From Pseudomonas saxonica (GTDB lineage Bacteria > Pseudomonadota > Gammaproteobacteria > Pseudomonadales > Pseudomonadaceae), in NCBI RefSeq assembly GCF_007858365.1, contig NZ_VFIO01000007.1, forward strand, positions 204,988 through 268,987: a DNA stretch of 64,000 bases. Reading direction: 5' to 3'. The notes under the pieces were generated by a model, which was not told the origin of the DNA, searched no databases, and saw nothing but the letters and a program-made list of their open reading frames with translations. How positions within the stretch are numbered: position 1 is the stretch's first letter; the number at the start of each line of letters is the position of its first letter. Shown here piece by piece: positions 50,172 to 59,011 of this stretch. Made by a program: the position numbers and the translations under genes.

Positions 50172-50612
50172 GTGCCAACGAGCCACGATGTAGCTAAATA
50201 CTTTCTTTCTGTCGAAGGTGATGAGGGAGAAATCTCGAATCTGAAACTTCAGAAATTGGTGTACTACGCGCAAGGTTTTAGCTTAGCCCTTCTTGATGAG
50301 CCACTTTTCGATGAGCCGATTGAGGCGTGGATGCATGGCCCAGTAGTTGCCAACCTTTATCATCGTTACAGCCATCATGGATCAAGTTCGATCCCTGCTC
50401 CGGCACAATTCGACGCAAATATATTCAGCAGAGAGCAGCGTCGACTGCTCGGTGATGTCTACGAGGTATATGGGCAATATTCGGCGTGGAAGCTGCGTCA
50501 ATTGACTCATGAAGAGGACCCTTGGAAGGATAATTACGAAGAGGGTGTTTCGAGCAAGCAGATCCCGCCTGAGGAAATGCAGAAGTATTTCAGAGACAAT
50601 TTGGTTAACTGA
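50172..50612 (+). CDS. Panacea-domain (DUF4065) antitoxin
   Basis: The 146-residue protein starts at a GTG (MPTSHDVAKYFLSVEGDEGE) with AGGAGG five bases upstream. It has the Panacea core: ISNLKLQKLVYYAQGFSLAL, LFDEPIEAWMHGPVVANLYH, and a C-terminal helix pair ending YFRDNLVN. Panacea domains are antitoxins in type II toxin-antitoxin (PanAT) pairs with many different toxins, often on prophages. The likely toxin gene begins 2 bp after its stop. Confidence 0.85.
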   Translation: MPTSHDVAKYFLSVEGDEGEISNLKLQKLVYYAQGFSLALLDEPLFDEPIEAWMHGPVVANLYHRYSHHGSSSIPAPAQFDANIFSREQRRLLGDVYEVYGQYSAWKLRQLTHEEDPWKDNYEEGVSSKQIPPEEMQKYFRDNLVN

Positions 50613-50614
50613 AA

Positions 50615-51025
50615 ATGGGACGAATAAAGGGCAGGGCTGCTCAAAATCCAAAAATAAAGACGCGAGATGCCGTGCCTGAGGTGGATGACTCAGACCTAAA
50701 GCCTCCCGTTTTTTCGTTTGAGTATCTTCAGACTGGCTGGTGTATACACGACTGCCAGCAGGAAGAGCGTTCGAAGATGCTTGATCGCCTGCGACGAATT
50801 AGCCAGATTTCTTGGCGAGATATTCGGCAGCAGGATCGTCATGCGTACGGTACAGAAACCATTGATCGCGGAATTTTGAAGGTTGGCATTCCGTCTTTTT
50901 TGACGGCTGATGTTAGGCTTTTAGCGTTTCGGGCATACGACCTAGTTGCAATGGTTGGTTACCGAAAAGGCCGAATATTCCATGTCGTATGGATCGATAG
51001 AGAATTCAAGTTGTATGCTCATTAA
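50615..51025 (+). CDS. Putative toxin partner of the Panacea antitoxin
   Basis: The 136-residue basic protein begins MGRIKGRAAQNPKIKTRDAV and carries the conserved-looking stretches SWRDIRQQDRHAYGTETIDR, LLAFRAYDLVAMVGYRKGRI and FHVVWIDREFKLYAH. The tight 2-bp linkage to a Panacea gene and the terminator just after make it the second gene of a closed two-gene unit. The toxic activity is not identifiable. The C-terminal pattern FHVxWID is one I associate with small uncharacterised proteins next to such antitoxins. Confidence 0.6.
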   Translation: MGRIKGRAAQNPKIKTRDAVPEVDDSDLKPPVFSFEYLQTGWCIHDCQQEERSKMLDRLRRISQISWRDIRQQDRHAYGTETIDRGILKVGIPSFLTADVRLLAFRAYDLVAMVGYRKGRIFHVVWIDREFKLYAH

Positions 51026-51029
51026 ATCT

Positions 51030-51055
51030 AGCCCAGCCACGTGCTGGGCTTTTTG
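51030..51055 (+). terminator. Terminator after the Panacea pair
   Basis: AGCCCAG and CTGGGCT arms (51030-51036, 51044-51050) followed by TTTT. It closes the two-gene unit. Confidence 0.8.
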
Positions 51056-51103
51056 CGTACGCCCCTCAGTGCTACAGTCCCGCCAAACCAAAGAGGGAAC
51101 GAC

Positions 51104-51691
51104 ATGAAATTGATTGTGGGAGCTGTTGCGTTAATGGCCTTGGCTGGGTGCCTGGATCAGGGGAAGGTGCCGGAAGGGCTTGTTCAGGCAACGAAGGAAG
51201 CCAAGGAGCTGAGCATTGCCAATAACTCCCCCGACCTAACGGTGAAGTCGTGGTGGGCAGCCAAAGACGCTGCCATGCGCCTTGATAGCCAAATCTGCTT
51301 CGAATATGTGCGCTTTCAGGCTCCCGCAAGCGAGAAGCTGTACAAACTTGCTACCTCAGATATCCCGATCGACAGACCGTGCGATGGCGGTGTATTTATT
51401 TTTGATCGGGTAATCACTAGGGTCGAAATCCAGTCAGACACCAGGGCGGTAGTCAAAGCGACTATCAAAAATGCGACACCTCCAGAGGCTGGCGCCGTCC
51501 TGGATGACAGCGACATCAAAGCGAAGGCCGAGGGAGAACCATACCTGTACACACTCGAGCGGAAGGATGCCGACAGTGGGTGGGCTATATCGCGAATCGA
51601 TAGATTTCCCTCGTATGCCAGGGACTGGGAAAAGGCTTATGACAAGCCGCAGCCATCTTCCAATCGGTTTGTCTATGAGCAGTACCAATGA
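51104..51691 (+). CDS. Phage lipoprotein 1
   Basis: The 195-residue protein has signal peptide MKLIVGAVALMALAGC with a lipobox LAGC and an extracytoplasmic domain (VKSWWAAKDAAMRLDSQICF; VVKATIKNATPPEAGAVLDD) that resembles a small cystatin/NTF2-like fold by eye only. Phage lipoproteins in late regions often block superinfection or protect against phage adsorption. That role is inferred. Its stop overlaps an in-frame ATG of the next gene's longer form. Confidence 0.7.
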   Translation: MKLIVGAVALMALAGCLDQGKVPEGLVQATKEAKELSIANNSPDLTVKSWWAAKDAAMRLDSQICFEYVRFQAPASEKLYKLATSDIPIDRPCDGGVFIFDRVITRVEIQSDTRAVVKATIKNATPPEAGAVLDDSDIKAKAEGEPYLYTLERKDADSGWAISRIDRFPSYARDWEKAYDKPQPSSNRFVYEQYQ

Positions 51692-51705
51692 CGAGGCTGA
51701 GCGAC

Positions 51706-52134
51706 ATGAAATTATTCGTAGGGGCGCTGGCCTTGATTGCGTTGGCCGGATGCTCGACATCTCAAGTGTCGGCGGACAAGGCCAAGCCTGTGCCGGCTGA
51801 TAGGGTTTTGGCATTCTCGAAAAAGCCATCTGGACCGCACGGGACGGTTATCGTCACGCGAGATACAGGATTTGTAGGTGGTGCGTGCTACGTAGGAGTA
51901 TTAGTCGATGGTAAGTTTTCAGCGCGCATCGATACTGGAGAGGTGGTTCGCTTGTACGTCCCATCCGGAGAGCACCTAATTGGGCTGTCTGGTGATGAGC
52001 GCAGCGGAGGAACGTGCGGCTGGGGTAGTTTGAGAAAGGAGCAGTCAACAATTGTTCAGGACGGAAGCGTTAAAAAATTCAGGATAGGCGGTGACACCCA
52101 AGTCGGCCTTGATATCAGGCCGACATCCATGTGA
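51706..52134 (+). CDS. Phage lipoprotein 2
   Basis: The 142-residue protein has signal peptide MKLFVGALALIALAGCSTSQ, nearly the same as that of the preceding lipoprotein, and a mature domain with a likely disulphide (CYVGVLVDG...SGGTCGWGSL). The start at 51706 is favoured over 51688 because a CGAGG site precedes it and the signal peptide begins there. It may act with its neighbour in the outer membrane or periplasm. Confidence 0.7.
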   Translation: MKLFVGALALIALAGCSTSQVSADKAKPVPADRVLAFSKKPSGPHGTVIVTRDTGFVGGACYVGVLVDGKFSARIDTGEVVRLYVPSGEHLIGLSGDERSGGTCGWGSLRKEQSTIVQDGSVKKFRIGGDTQVGLDIRPTSM

Positions 52135-52154
52135 CCGCTAGATCAGGCATGCAG

Positions 52155-52176
52155 ACCACCTTCGGGTGGTTTTTTA
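52155..52176 (+). terminator. Hairpin plus T run before the gpI gene
   Basis: ACCACC-TTCG-GGTGGT followed by six T; a TCTGGAGAAAAG ribosome site and the ATG follow within 20 bp. Confidence 0.75.
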
Positions 52177-52193
52177 TTATCTGGAGAAAAGTA

Positions 52194-52805
52194 ATGGCCG
52201 CACTCGTTATCGAATATCAGCCCATGACTACGATTTTGTTGTATGGGCAGCTCCGCCAGTTTGGGCGATCTTTCAGGCTTTCCGTCAGGTCGCCCGCCGA
52301 GGCAATTAAAGCTCTTTGCGTCCAGATTCCTGGTTTTGAGCGATTCATCTCAAATGCAAAATCGAGAGGCATCGAGTTCGCTATATTTCGCGGAAGCAAG
52401 AATCTCGAAGAAAAAGAGCTTAGCTACGGCGGAACTGGAGATATTCGTATTGCTCCGGTTATCTGCGGGAGTAAGCGTGGTGGCGTGCTTCAAACAGTCG
52501 TGGGTGTTGTTTTGCTAGCGGTAGGGGCGGTATTGACTTATGCCTCTGGCGGTACTGCCACACCGTTTACTTCTGGAATGATGATGATGGGTGCTTCTCT
52601 TGCGCTTGGCGGCGTAATCCAAATGCTCAGCCCCCAAGCCGGCGGCTTGAAGACCAGCGCAGCGCCTGAGAACACCCCCGGCTATGCCTTCGGCAGCGCC
52701 AAAAACACCACAGCCTCCGGCAATCCGGTCTCACTGTGCTACGGCCGTCGGCGCTGGGGTGGGGCAATCATCAGTGCTGCGATCTATGCCGAAGACCAGA
52801 TGTAG
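52194..52805 (+). CDS. Tail assembly protein, lambda I-like
   Basis: The 203-residue protein has a ubiquitin-like N-terminal part (TTILLYGQLRQFGRSFRLSV), a hydrophobic middle (LQTVVGVVLLAVGAVLTYAS) and a C-terminal GYAFGSAKNTTASGNPVSLCYGRRRWGG, as in gpI. It acts in tail-tip assembly upstream of J. The long gap from K is filled by cargo genes. Confidence 0.85.
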   Translation: MAALVIEYQPMTTILLYGQLRQFGRSFRLSVRSPAEAIKALCVQIPGFERFISNAKSRGIEFAIFRGSKNLEEKELSYGGTGDIRIAPVICGSKRGGVLQTVVGVVLLAVGAVLTYASGGTATPFTSGMMMMGASLALGGVIQMLSPQAGGLKTSAAPENTPGYAFGSAKNTTASGNPVSLCYGRRRWGGAIISAAIYAEDQM

Positions 52806-52821
52806 ACACTACCGAACGCCA

Positions 52822-52845
52822 CGCCGCCCATGAGGCGGTTTTTTA
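52822..52845 (+). terminator. Hairpin plus T run before the gpJ gene
   Basis: CCGCC and GGCGG arms (52824-52828, 52834-52838) followed by six T, then CTGGAGAAAAGC and the ATG at 52862. Confidence 0.75.
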
Positions 52846-52861
52846 TTGCCTGGAGAAAAGC

Positions 52862-55800
52862 ATGGGCGCAGCACAGTTAATCGATATCCACGGCGCCAAG
52901 GGCGGATCAGACAAGCCGAAGACCCCAACCGAAGCCCCGGACAGCCTGCGCTCTATTGCCTTGGCGAAAATGCTGATTGCTGTGGGCGAGGGCGAATTTG
53001 ACGGAACGCCTACGGCCAAAAACATCTTTCTCGACAATACCCCGCTGCAGGACGAGCAAGGCAATCTCAACTTCCCGAATGTTAAGTGGGAGTGGCGTAC
53101 TGGCTCCGTTGAGCAATCCTACATCCCCGGCATTCCCTCGGTAGAGAATGAGACCACCTTGGGCATTGAGCTGCGCAGCGGTACACCGTGGGTGAGGGCG
53201 ATCAGCAATACCCAGCTTTCTGCTGTGCGTCTGCGCTTTGCCTGGCCAATGCTGCAATCGATTGATGCCAGTGGAAACATCAACGGTTACCGGATCGAAT
53301 TTAAGATCGAAGTGGCCACCGATGGCGGTGCTTACAAAGAGGTGCTGAATGAAGCGGTAGATGGGAAGACCACCAGCGTTTACGAGCGCACGCGGCGCAT
53401 CGACTTGCCCAAAGCTGTGAGCGGCTGGTTGCTGCGGATCACGCGCCTCACCGCCAACCAGAACAACAACAAAATCGCCGACACCATGCAGATCGCGGGC
53501 TTCACCGAGGTTATCGACGCGAAGCTGCGCTATCCGAACACCGCGCTGCTCTACATTGAGTTTTCGGCTGAGCAGTTCCGCAACATCCCGGCGGTCACGA
53601 TTGAATGTGATGCACGCAAGATGTCGGTACCAATCAATTATGATCCGCGAGCCCGGACCTATACCGGAATTTGGGACGGCACGTTCAAACAGGCATGGAC
53701 CGATAACCCGGTCTGGATGACTTACGACATCACCGTCAACGACCGCTTCGGCCTTGGCCGGCGCATCAAGCCATGGCAGGTCGATAAGTGGGAGCTGTAC
53801 CGCATTGCTCAGTATTGCGACCAACTGGTACCAGACGGCAAAGGCGGGACGGAGCCGCGTTTTATCTGCAACTTGAACCTGCAAGGCAAGGTGGATGCCT
53901 GGACGTTGCTGCGGGATATTTCTGCGATTTACCGAGGCATGACCTACTGGGCGCAGGGCCAGGTGTTTTCGCTGTCGGATATGCCGCGTTCCACTGACTT
54001 TGACTTCGCCTACACCCGCGCCAACGTGATCGATGGCAAGTTCACCTATGCCAGCGCCTCGGAGCGCACCCGTTACAGCCGGGCACTGATCAGCTACGAC
54101 AACCCGGCTAACAATTACGACACTGACGTCACGGCGGTAACCGACAGCAAGTTACAGCGCCGCTACGGCGACAATCCGCTGGAGATCAGCGCCATTGGTT
54201 GCACTCGCGAGTCTGAGGCTCAGCGTCGTGGAAAGTGGGCGCTGCTGACCAATGCCAAAGACCGCGCCGTTACGTTCAGGACCGGCTTGGCCGGGCGCAT
54301 TCCGCTGCCGGGTTATGTCATCCCGATTGCAGACGAGTTGATTGCCGGGCGGCCGGTTGGCGGGCTTGTGTCTGCTGTAGCAGGCAAGGTCATCACGCTG
54401 GATCGCGACACTTCGGCCAAGCCAGGCGACCGTCTGATTCTCAACCTTCCCGACGGCAAGTGTGAGGGCCGAACCATTCAACTGGTCAGCGGCCGCAAAC
54501 TCACGGTGACCACGGCTTACTCCGTTGCGCCTGAATCCGAGCTGGTCTGGTGCCTGGATGCCGATGATTTGGCGGTACCGCTTTACCGGGTTACCAGCGT
54601 GTCGCGGCCGGAGCCTGGCGTATTTGAAATCTCGGCCGTGCAGTACGACCCGAGCAAGTTCGCGCATATCGACACCGGGGCCCGACTGGAAGAGCGTCCG
54701 ATCAGCGTAATCCCAATCACTGTGGTTCCGGCGCCGGCCAGCGTGGCACTGACGTCGAGTTCGTCGGTTGCCCAAGGCTTGGCCGTGACCACCATGACCA
54801 TTGCGTGGGCGTCGGTACCCGGCGCAGTCGCCTATGACGTGGAGTGGCGCAAGGACAATGGCAACTGGATCAAGGTGCAGCGCACTGGCTCATCCAGTGT
54901 TGAGGTATCTGGTATTTACGCTGGCGCTTATTTGGCTCGGGTACGCGCGGTCAGTGCCTTCGATATTTCCTCGATCTGGAAGTCGTCGCAGCTTACCCAT
55001 TTGAAGGGCAAGGAAGGGTTACCACCTGCCGTCAAGCACCTGACCACCGAAAGCCTCGTCTACGGCATCGGGATCAACTGGGGCTTTCCACCGGGTGCCG
55101 AAGACACCCAGCGCACCGAACTCTGGCAGAGCACGGCCAACAGCTTGGCCGGTGCTACCAAACTGGGCGACTTCGCCTACCCGCAGGCGCGGCATGAGCT
55201 GCAAAACATCGTTCCCGGAACCAGCCTGTTTTTTTGGGCGCGGTTAGTGGATCGCACCGGCAATGTCGGGCCGTGGTTTCCTGAAAAGCTCGGGGTCAAT
55301 GGCCAGCCAAGTTCGGAACAAACTGCCTACGAGAAGTACTTTGTCGGCAAGATTCAAGAATCAGCCTTTGGTCAGGCCTTGCTCAGCAAGATTGAGAAAA
55401 TCGCCCTGATTGACGGCAATGGGCCGGGGTCAGTCAATGACCGGCTCAATGCGGCCAAAAAGGAGTTGGAAGGCCTGATTGGCGAAATCACTGACGCGCT
55501 GGAGTACGACAACAAGAAAGCCTACGTTGTACGCGACATCGTGCGCTTGGGCAATCGGCTGTTCCAGGCCATTGCCGCCACCACCGGCCATGCGCCGCCC
55601 AACGCCACTTATTGGGTCGACATGGGCACCTTGGCCGAAACGACCAATGCCCTGGTGCTGCAAGTGCAAAAGAACTCGGCCAGCATCATCGAGCAGGACG
55701 GCAAGATCACCGCGCAGGGCAAACAGATCAGCGCTATCGACGCTAAAGTCACCGACCCGAAAACAGGGCTGGTGGCCACGGCCAACGGGTTGAGCTCATT

Positions 55801-56782
55801 GACCAGCACCGTCGAAACCCTCGACGGCAAAGTCAAAGCCACATCGGAGAAAGTCGACGGAGTGTATGCGCTGGTCAAAACCGACTCGGCACGCGACACC
55901 AGCGGCAGCGCGGGTGACGCCACGTCATCGGCCGGTGCCTGGTCGATCATGTCAGCCGTGGCTGAGCGTGACTTTGCGCAGTCAGTGCGCACCGACACTG
56001 TCGAAGCCAAGGTTGCGGACAATGCTGCGAAGATCATTGATGTTTCGACGGCCGCCGCTGATGCCACCTCAGCAGTAGCATCCCGCGTCTCTCAGCTCAG
56101 CGCCAAGGTCGACACCAACGCAGCCACCTTCAAGTCGGAAACCACGGCGCTCGCAGATGCAGACAGGGCGCTGAGCAGCCGCATCGAGACAGCCCAAGCC
56201 CAAACGCAGAACAACGCAGCCGCCATTCAGGCAGAAGTTACGGCCCGGACGAATGCAGATAGCGCGATGGGACGTCGAGTGGACACGGTGCAAGCCTCAG
56301 TCGGTGATGTTACGGCGTCGGTGCAGCAAGTCAGCCAAGCCGTTGCGGACGTGAACGGCAAGGTGACTGCACAGACCACTATCAAGGCCCAGACCACGGC
56401 AGGCGGTCGCACTGTGATGGCTGGCTTGTCGGTAGCGGCAGGGGACACCTCTGAGATTCTGGCCTTCGCTCAACGCTTCGCCATCATCGACGAAGTCACC
56501 GGCCAGTTGCGTGCACCGTTTGTGGTCTCGGGCGGTCAGGTGTTTATCAACTACGCCATGATCGATACGGCGTTTATTCAGAACCTGGTGCTGGGTATGA
56601 CGCTGCGTTCCAGTGCGGTCAACGCCAAGGGCCAGCCGTTGCTGGAAATCAACATTCCGGCGGGATTGTTGACCTTGCGCAGCGCAGGGGCCGGTGGCTC
56701 TTCAACCTTGAACAACGATGGGTTGGTCGTGACCGATGAAGGCGGTGTGGTGCGTACTCAAGTCGGGAAGCTAACGCTATGA
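52862..56782 (+). CDS. Central tail tip/host-specificity protein, lambda J-like
   Basis: The 1306-residue protein starts MGAAQLIDIHGAKGGSDKPK. The N-terminal hub region (VGEGEFDGTPTAKNIFLDNT; RIDLPKAVSGWLLRITRLTA) and fibronectin III-like segments (TTMTIAWASVPGAVAYDVEW) match gpJ. A long alanine-rich coiled region with repeated TNADSAMGRRVDTVQASVGD-type units and a C-terminal DUF1983-like end complete it. It contacts the host receptor and triggers DNA release. Confidence 0.93.
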   Translation: MGAAQLIDIHGAKGGSDKPKTPTEAPDSLRSIALAKMLIAVGEGEFDGTPTAKNIFLDNTPLQDEQGNLNFPNVKWEWRTGSVEQSYIPGIPSVENETTLGIELRSGTPWVRAISNTQLSAVRLRFAWPMLQSIDASGNINGYRIEFKIEVATDGGAYKEVLNEAVDGKTTSVYERTRRIDLPKAVSGWLLRITRLTANQNNNKIADTMQIAGFTEVIDAKLRYPNTALLYIEFSAEQFRNIPAVTIECDARKMSVPINYDPRARTYTGIWDGTFKQAWTDNPVWMTYDITVNDRFGLGRRIKPWQVDKWELYRIAQYCDQLVPDGKGGTEPRFICNLNLQGKVDAWTLLRDISAIYRGMTYWAQGQVFSLSDMPRSTDFDFAYTRANVIDGKFTYASASERTRYSRALISYDNPANNYDTDVTAVTDSKLQRRYGDNPLEISAIGCTRESEAQRRGKWALLTNAKDRAVTFRTGLAGRIPLPGYVIPIADELIAGRPVGGLVSAVAGKVITLDRDTSAKPGDRLILNLPDGKCEGRTIQLVSGRKLTVTTAYSVAPESELVWCLDADDLAVPLYRVTSVSRPEPGVFEISAVQYDPSKFAHIDTGARLEERPISVIPITVVPAPASVALTSSSSVAQGLAVTTMTIAWASVPGAVAYDVEWRKDNGNWIKVQRTGSSSVEVSGIYAGAYLARVRAVSAFDISSIWKSSQLTHLKGKEGLPPAVKHLTTESLVYGIGINWGFPPGAEDTQRTELWQSTANSLAGATKLGDFAYPQARHELQNIVPGTSLFFWARLVDRTGNVGPWFPEKLGVNGQPSSEQTAYEKYFVGKIQESAFGQALLSKIEKIALIDGNGPGSVNDRLNAAKKELEGLIGEITDALEYDNKKAYVVRDIVRLGNRLFQAIAATTGHAPPNATYWVDMGTLAETTNALVLQVQKNSASIIEQDGKITAQGKQISAIDAKVTDPKTGLVATANGLSSLTSTVETLDGKVKATSEKVDGVYALVKTDSARDTSGSAGDATSSAGAWSIMSAVAERDFAQSVRTDTVEAKVADNAAKIIDVSTAAADATSAVASRVSQLSAKVDTNAATFKSETTALADADRALSSRIETAQAQTQNNAAAIQAEVTARTNADSAMGRRVDTVQASVGDVTASVQQVSQAVADVNGKVTAQTTIKAQTTAGGRTVMAGLSVAAGDTSEILAFAQRFAIIDEVTGQLRAPFVVSGGQVFINYAMIDTAFIQNLVLGMTLRSSAVNAKGQPLLEINIPAGLLTLRSAGAGGSSTLNNDGLVVTDEGGVVRTQVGKLTL

Positions 56783-57114
56783 GCTATGGATTAAGGACGT
56801 GGAACGCTAAGGGCGTGCTGGAGCTGGACACAGATACGTTCACCTATCAGGTGATTCACAATCAGGTGTACCAGTTGACGCTGCGGGCGGTGATCACAGT
56901 GCCCATCGCCGGGTTCACCCCGGCCAATTGCGTGGCAACGATCCTGCCCATTACACCGCCCAATACTTCATACAACAGCTGTTACGACGCCATGCCCTAC
57001 ATGAGCGTTGCTAACGGTCAGGTCGTGGTCATGTCGCAGAACCCGATGGAGCCCGACGCGAATAACGGTTCGACGATCCAGTTCAGATTGCTGGTGATGA
57101 GGTTCAAAAATTGA
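56779..57114 (+). CDS. Tail-tip associated protein, DUF6453-like (paralogue 1)
   Basis: The 111-residue protein MSYGLRTWNAKGVLELDTDT is beta-rich (VYQLTLRAVITVPIAGFTPA). It shares its N-terminal MSYGLR...D-D pattern with the next gene, so the two are paralogues. It is coupled to J by ATGA. It probably decorates the tail tip; the family name is from memory. Confidence 0.7.
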   Translation: MSYGLRTWNAKGVLELDTDTFTYQVIHNQVYQLTLRAVITVPIAGFTPANCVATILPITPPNTSYNSCYDAMPYMSVANGQVVVMSQNPMEPDANNGSTIQFRLLVMRFKN

Positions 57115-57800
57115 GCTACGGACTGCGGGTCGTCAACAGTAATTCGTATGTGCAGATCGACTCTGACACGCCCAGGCTTTGCAGCCTCTACAACGGTACC
57201 TACTCGGCAGGAAGCCGGGTAGCCATCGTGACCTTCCCGGCAGCAATAACCTCACCCGAACCGCCGTGTATTTTCATCCGGAACTCGCCAACCGCGCCGA
57301 ACGATGTCTACACGCAAACCATCCTGACTGGATCGCCCGGGAGTTGGACCGGGTTTCAGGTCTGGGCAAACAACATAAACTCCAGACCTACTGGAAAGTG
57401 GTTTGCCGCCGTGTTTGCAACCAAGGCTAACGGTAATTACGGCATGCGCATTTGGGGCGCGAACGGCCAGTTGGTGTATGACTCAGGTGCTACACCTGTG
57501 ACCGTTACACGGGCCAGTAACTCTTGGAGCTACGTCAGTTATGGGCAGCAAGGCCCCATCGGCACAGCCACCTATTACAAGTGCAACATTGCCAGCGGGC
57601 CACTGCTTGAAGATGAGTACTTCATGATCAACCCCTTCTCCCGAACCATGCTGGCCCCCAACAACGTCACATCGATGAACGCGGGGATACGCTGGGTTTA
57701 CGCGAGCAACGAGCTGTCCCTCTACGCAATCGGGTCTCGCGCCAACTGGTATGACATCGGTGCGCCGGGCGCCGTGTTTGCAAGGCTTCCCGGTTCTTGA
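57111..57800 (+). CDS. Tail-tip associated protein, DUF6453-like (paralogue 2)
   Basis: The 229-residue beta-rich protein starts at TTG inside the preceding stop (TTGA): MSYGLRVVNSNSYVQIDSDT. It includes GKWFAAVFATKANGNYGMRI and WGANGQLVYDSGATPVTVTR. It is a longer paralogue of its neighbour with an extra distal domain. A receptor-contact or fibre-anchor role is inferred from place. Confidence 0.7.
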   Translation: MSYGLRVVNSNSYVQIDSDTPRLCSLYNGTYSAGSRVAIVTFPAAITSPEPPCIFIRNSPTAPNDVYTQTILTGSPGSWTGFQVWANNINSRPTGKWFAAVFATKANGNYGMRIWGANGQLVYDSGATPVTVTRASNSWSYVSYGQQGPIGTATYYKCNIASGPLLEDEYFMINPFSRTMLAPNNVTSMNAGIRWVYASNELSLYAIGSRANWYDIGAPGAVFARLPGS

Positions 57801-57833
57801 TCACGGGATAACACTTCACTTATTTGTCACGAT

Positions 57834-57860
57834 ATACCCGCCAGACGCGGGTATTTTTTT
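57834..57860 (+). terminator. Hairpin plus T run before the fibre gene
   Basis: ATACCCGC and GCGGGTAT arms (57834-57841, 57847-57854) with seven T, then GGCTGGAGAACAGC and the ATG at 57876. Confidence 0.75.
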
Positions 57861-57875
57861 CGGCTGGAGAACAGC

Positions 57876-58676
57876 ATGGCACGGCAAGAAATTATCTTAG
57901 GCACACCCCCTGCGGGGCTGGGCGGTGATCCACCGCGAACAGCAAGTATGAAAATCAACGCGATGACCCAGGAGCTCTACGAAAAAAATGCAGCGCTCGG
58001 CACGGCAGCTTCGCGTGGAGCTCAAACTGCACGTAAAGCCGCTTCAGGGGAGGTATTGATAGCTGGGTTTAATGGGATTGGCATACAAAATGACCTCCGT
58101 TCCACGTTATACACAAGGGGCATACCCTCTGACATTATATCTTCGGGAACTTGTCTTGGATTTGCGGATGGATATGATTTAGGTATCCCGGGTGCCAATG
58201 GGGCCGGTGTATACGGCGTATTAGAGAGCAGTGTTCACTGGTCTGAAATGTCCGGCGGCGATGGTATTCAGCAGGAATTTAAGAGGCCCAACACTACCTA
58301 CAGACGGGTGGCGCTCAGCTTAGCCAGCTGGGGGCCTTGGGTTATCGTTGGCACAAAGACTGTAGGCACCAATCTAGAGGGCGCGATAATTGAGCGAGGT
58401 GTAAACGGAAACGGTGGCTACACCCGATTTGCGGACGGGACTCAGATCTGCTGGGGTTCATTCTCAGGCTATATAGCAAATAGAACCATAGAATATCTTT
58501 TTGCAGCCCCTTTCGTGGAAGGTGTTCAGGTATGCATAGCGGGCACCGTGGTACCTAGCAGTCGATACGATACAACTTGGTCCATGTGGTCGGGTAATCC
58601 TAGAGTGTGGAACTTTACTTCAACCGTAGACTCGCAGAACACGGTTCAATGCTTGGCGATGGGGAGATGGAAATAA
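57876..58676 (+). CDS. Tail fibre protein
   Basis: The 266-residue protein has an N-terminal attachment part (PPAGLGGDPPRTASMKINAM), a repetitive middle, and a C-terminal GGYTRFADGTQICWGSFSG block frequent at Pseudomonas fibre tips. The C-terminal half is lower in GC than the J gene, as expected of a variable receptor-binding gene exchanged among phages. Confidence 0.8.
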   Translation: MARQEIILGTPPAGLGGDPPRTASMKINAMTQELYEKNAALGTAASRGAQTARKAASGEVLIAGFNGIGIQNDLRSTLYTRGIPSDIISSGTCLGFADGYDLGIPGANGAGVYGVLESSVHWSEMSGGDGIQQEFKRPNTTYRRVALSLASWGPWVIVGTKTVGTNLEGAIIERGVNGNGGYTRFADGTQICWGSFSGYIANRTIEYLFAAPFVEGVQVCIAGTVVPSSRYDTTWSMWSGNPRVWNFTSTVDSQNTVQCLAMGRWK

Positions 58677-59011
58677 TGAAAATAATACTAAGCCCCCAAC
58701 GGCGCGAGGACACTCTAAAAATAGTAAAGCAAGGGGCCACCCTTTTCATAAATGACGAGGCATTCAGCTTTTCAAGAATGGGAGATGGTGACACCCTTCC
58801 CCGAGAGGCAATTAAAAGCGAGTGGTTTGCAGGCCCGGTTGAAAAGCTAAACGGGGAACTAATCGTAACTCTGGTAATGCCAAACCCATGGAACTATAGC
58901 CATGATCAGGCTTTTCCCGAGCCCATAAGCGATGTCCCCGATGGAGTTGTAGACCTTCCGAAACCTCTGCCAGAATTGCCGGACTTCTTCGGCCAAGGAG
59001 TAACAGATTGA
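58676..59011 (+). CDS. Fibre-linked phage protein
   Basis: The 111-residue protein MKIILSPQRREDTLKIVKQG... contains GATLFINDEAFSFSRMGDGD and EWFAGPVEKLNGELIVTLVM. Its ATG overlaps the fibre stop. Such small genes after fibres are often fibre chaperones or tail-assembly factors. AT-rich like the fibre end. Confidence 0.65.
   Translation: MKIILSPQRREDTLKIVKQGATLFINDEAFSFSRMGDGDTLPREAIKSEWFAGPVEKLNGELIVTLVMPNPWNYSHDQAFPEPISDVPDGVVDLPKPLPELPDFFGQGVTD

Noticed and set aside
57876..58676. Diversity-generating retroelement with the fibre gene as target
   Set aside because: No reverse transcriptase, template repeat or adenine-variable copy was seen anywhere in the window.
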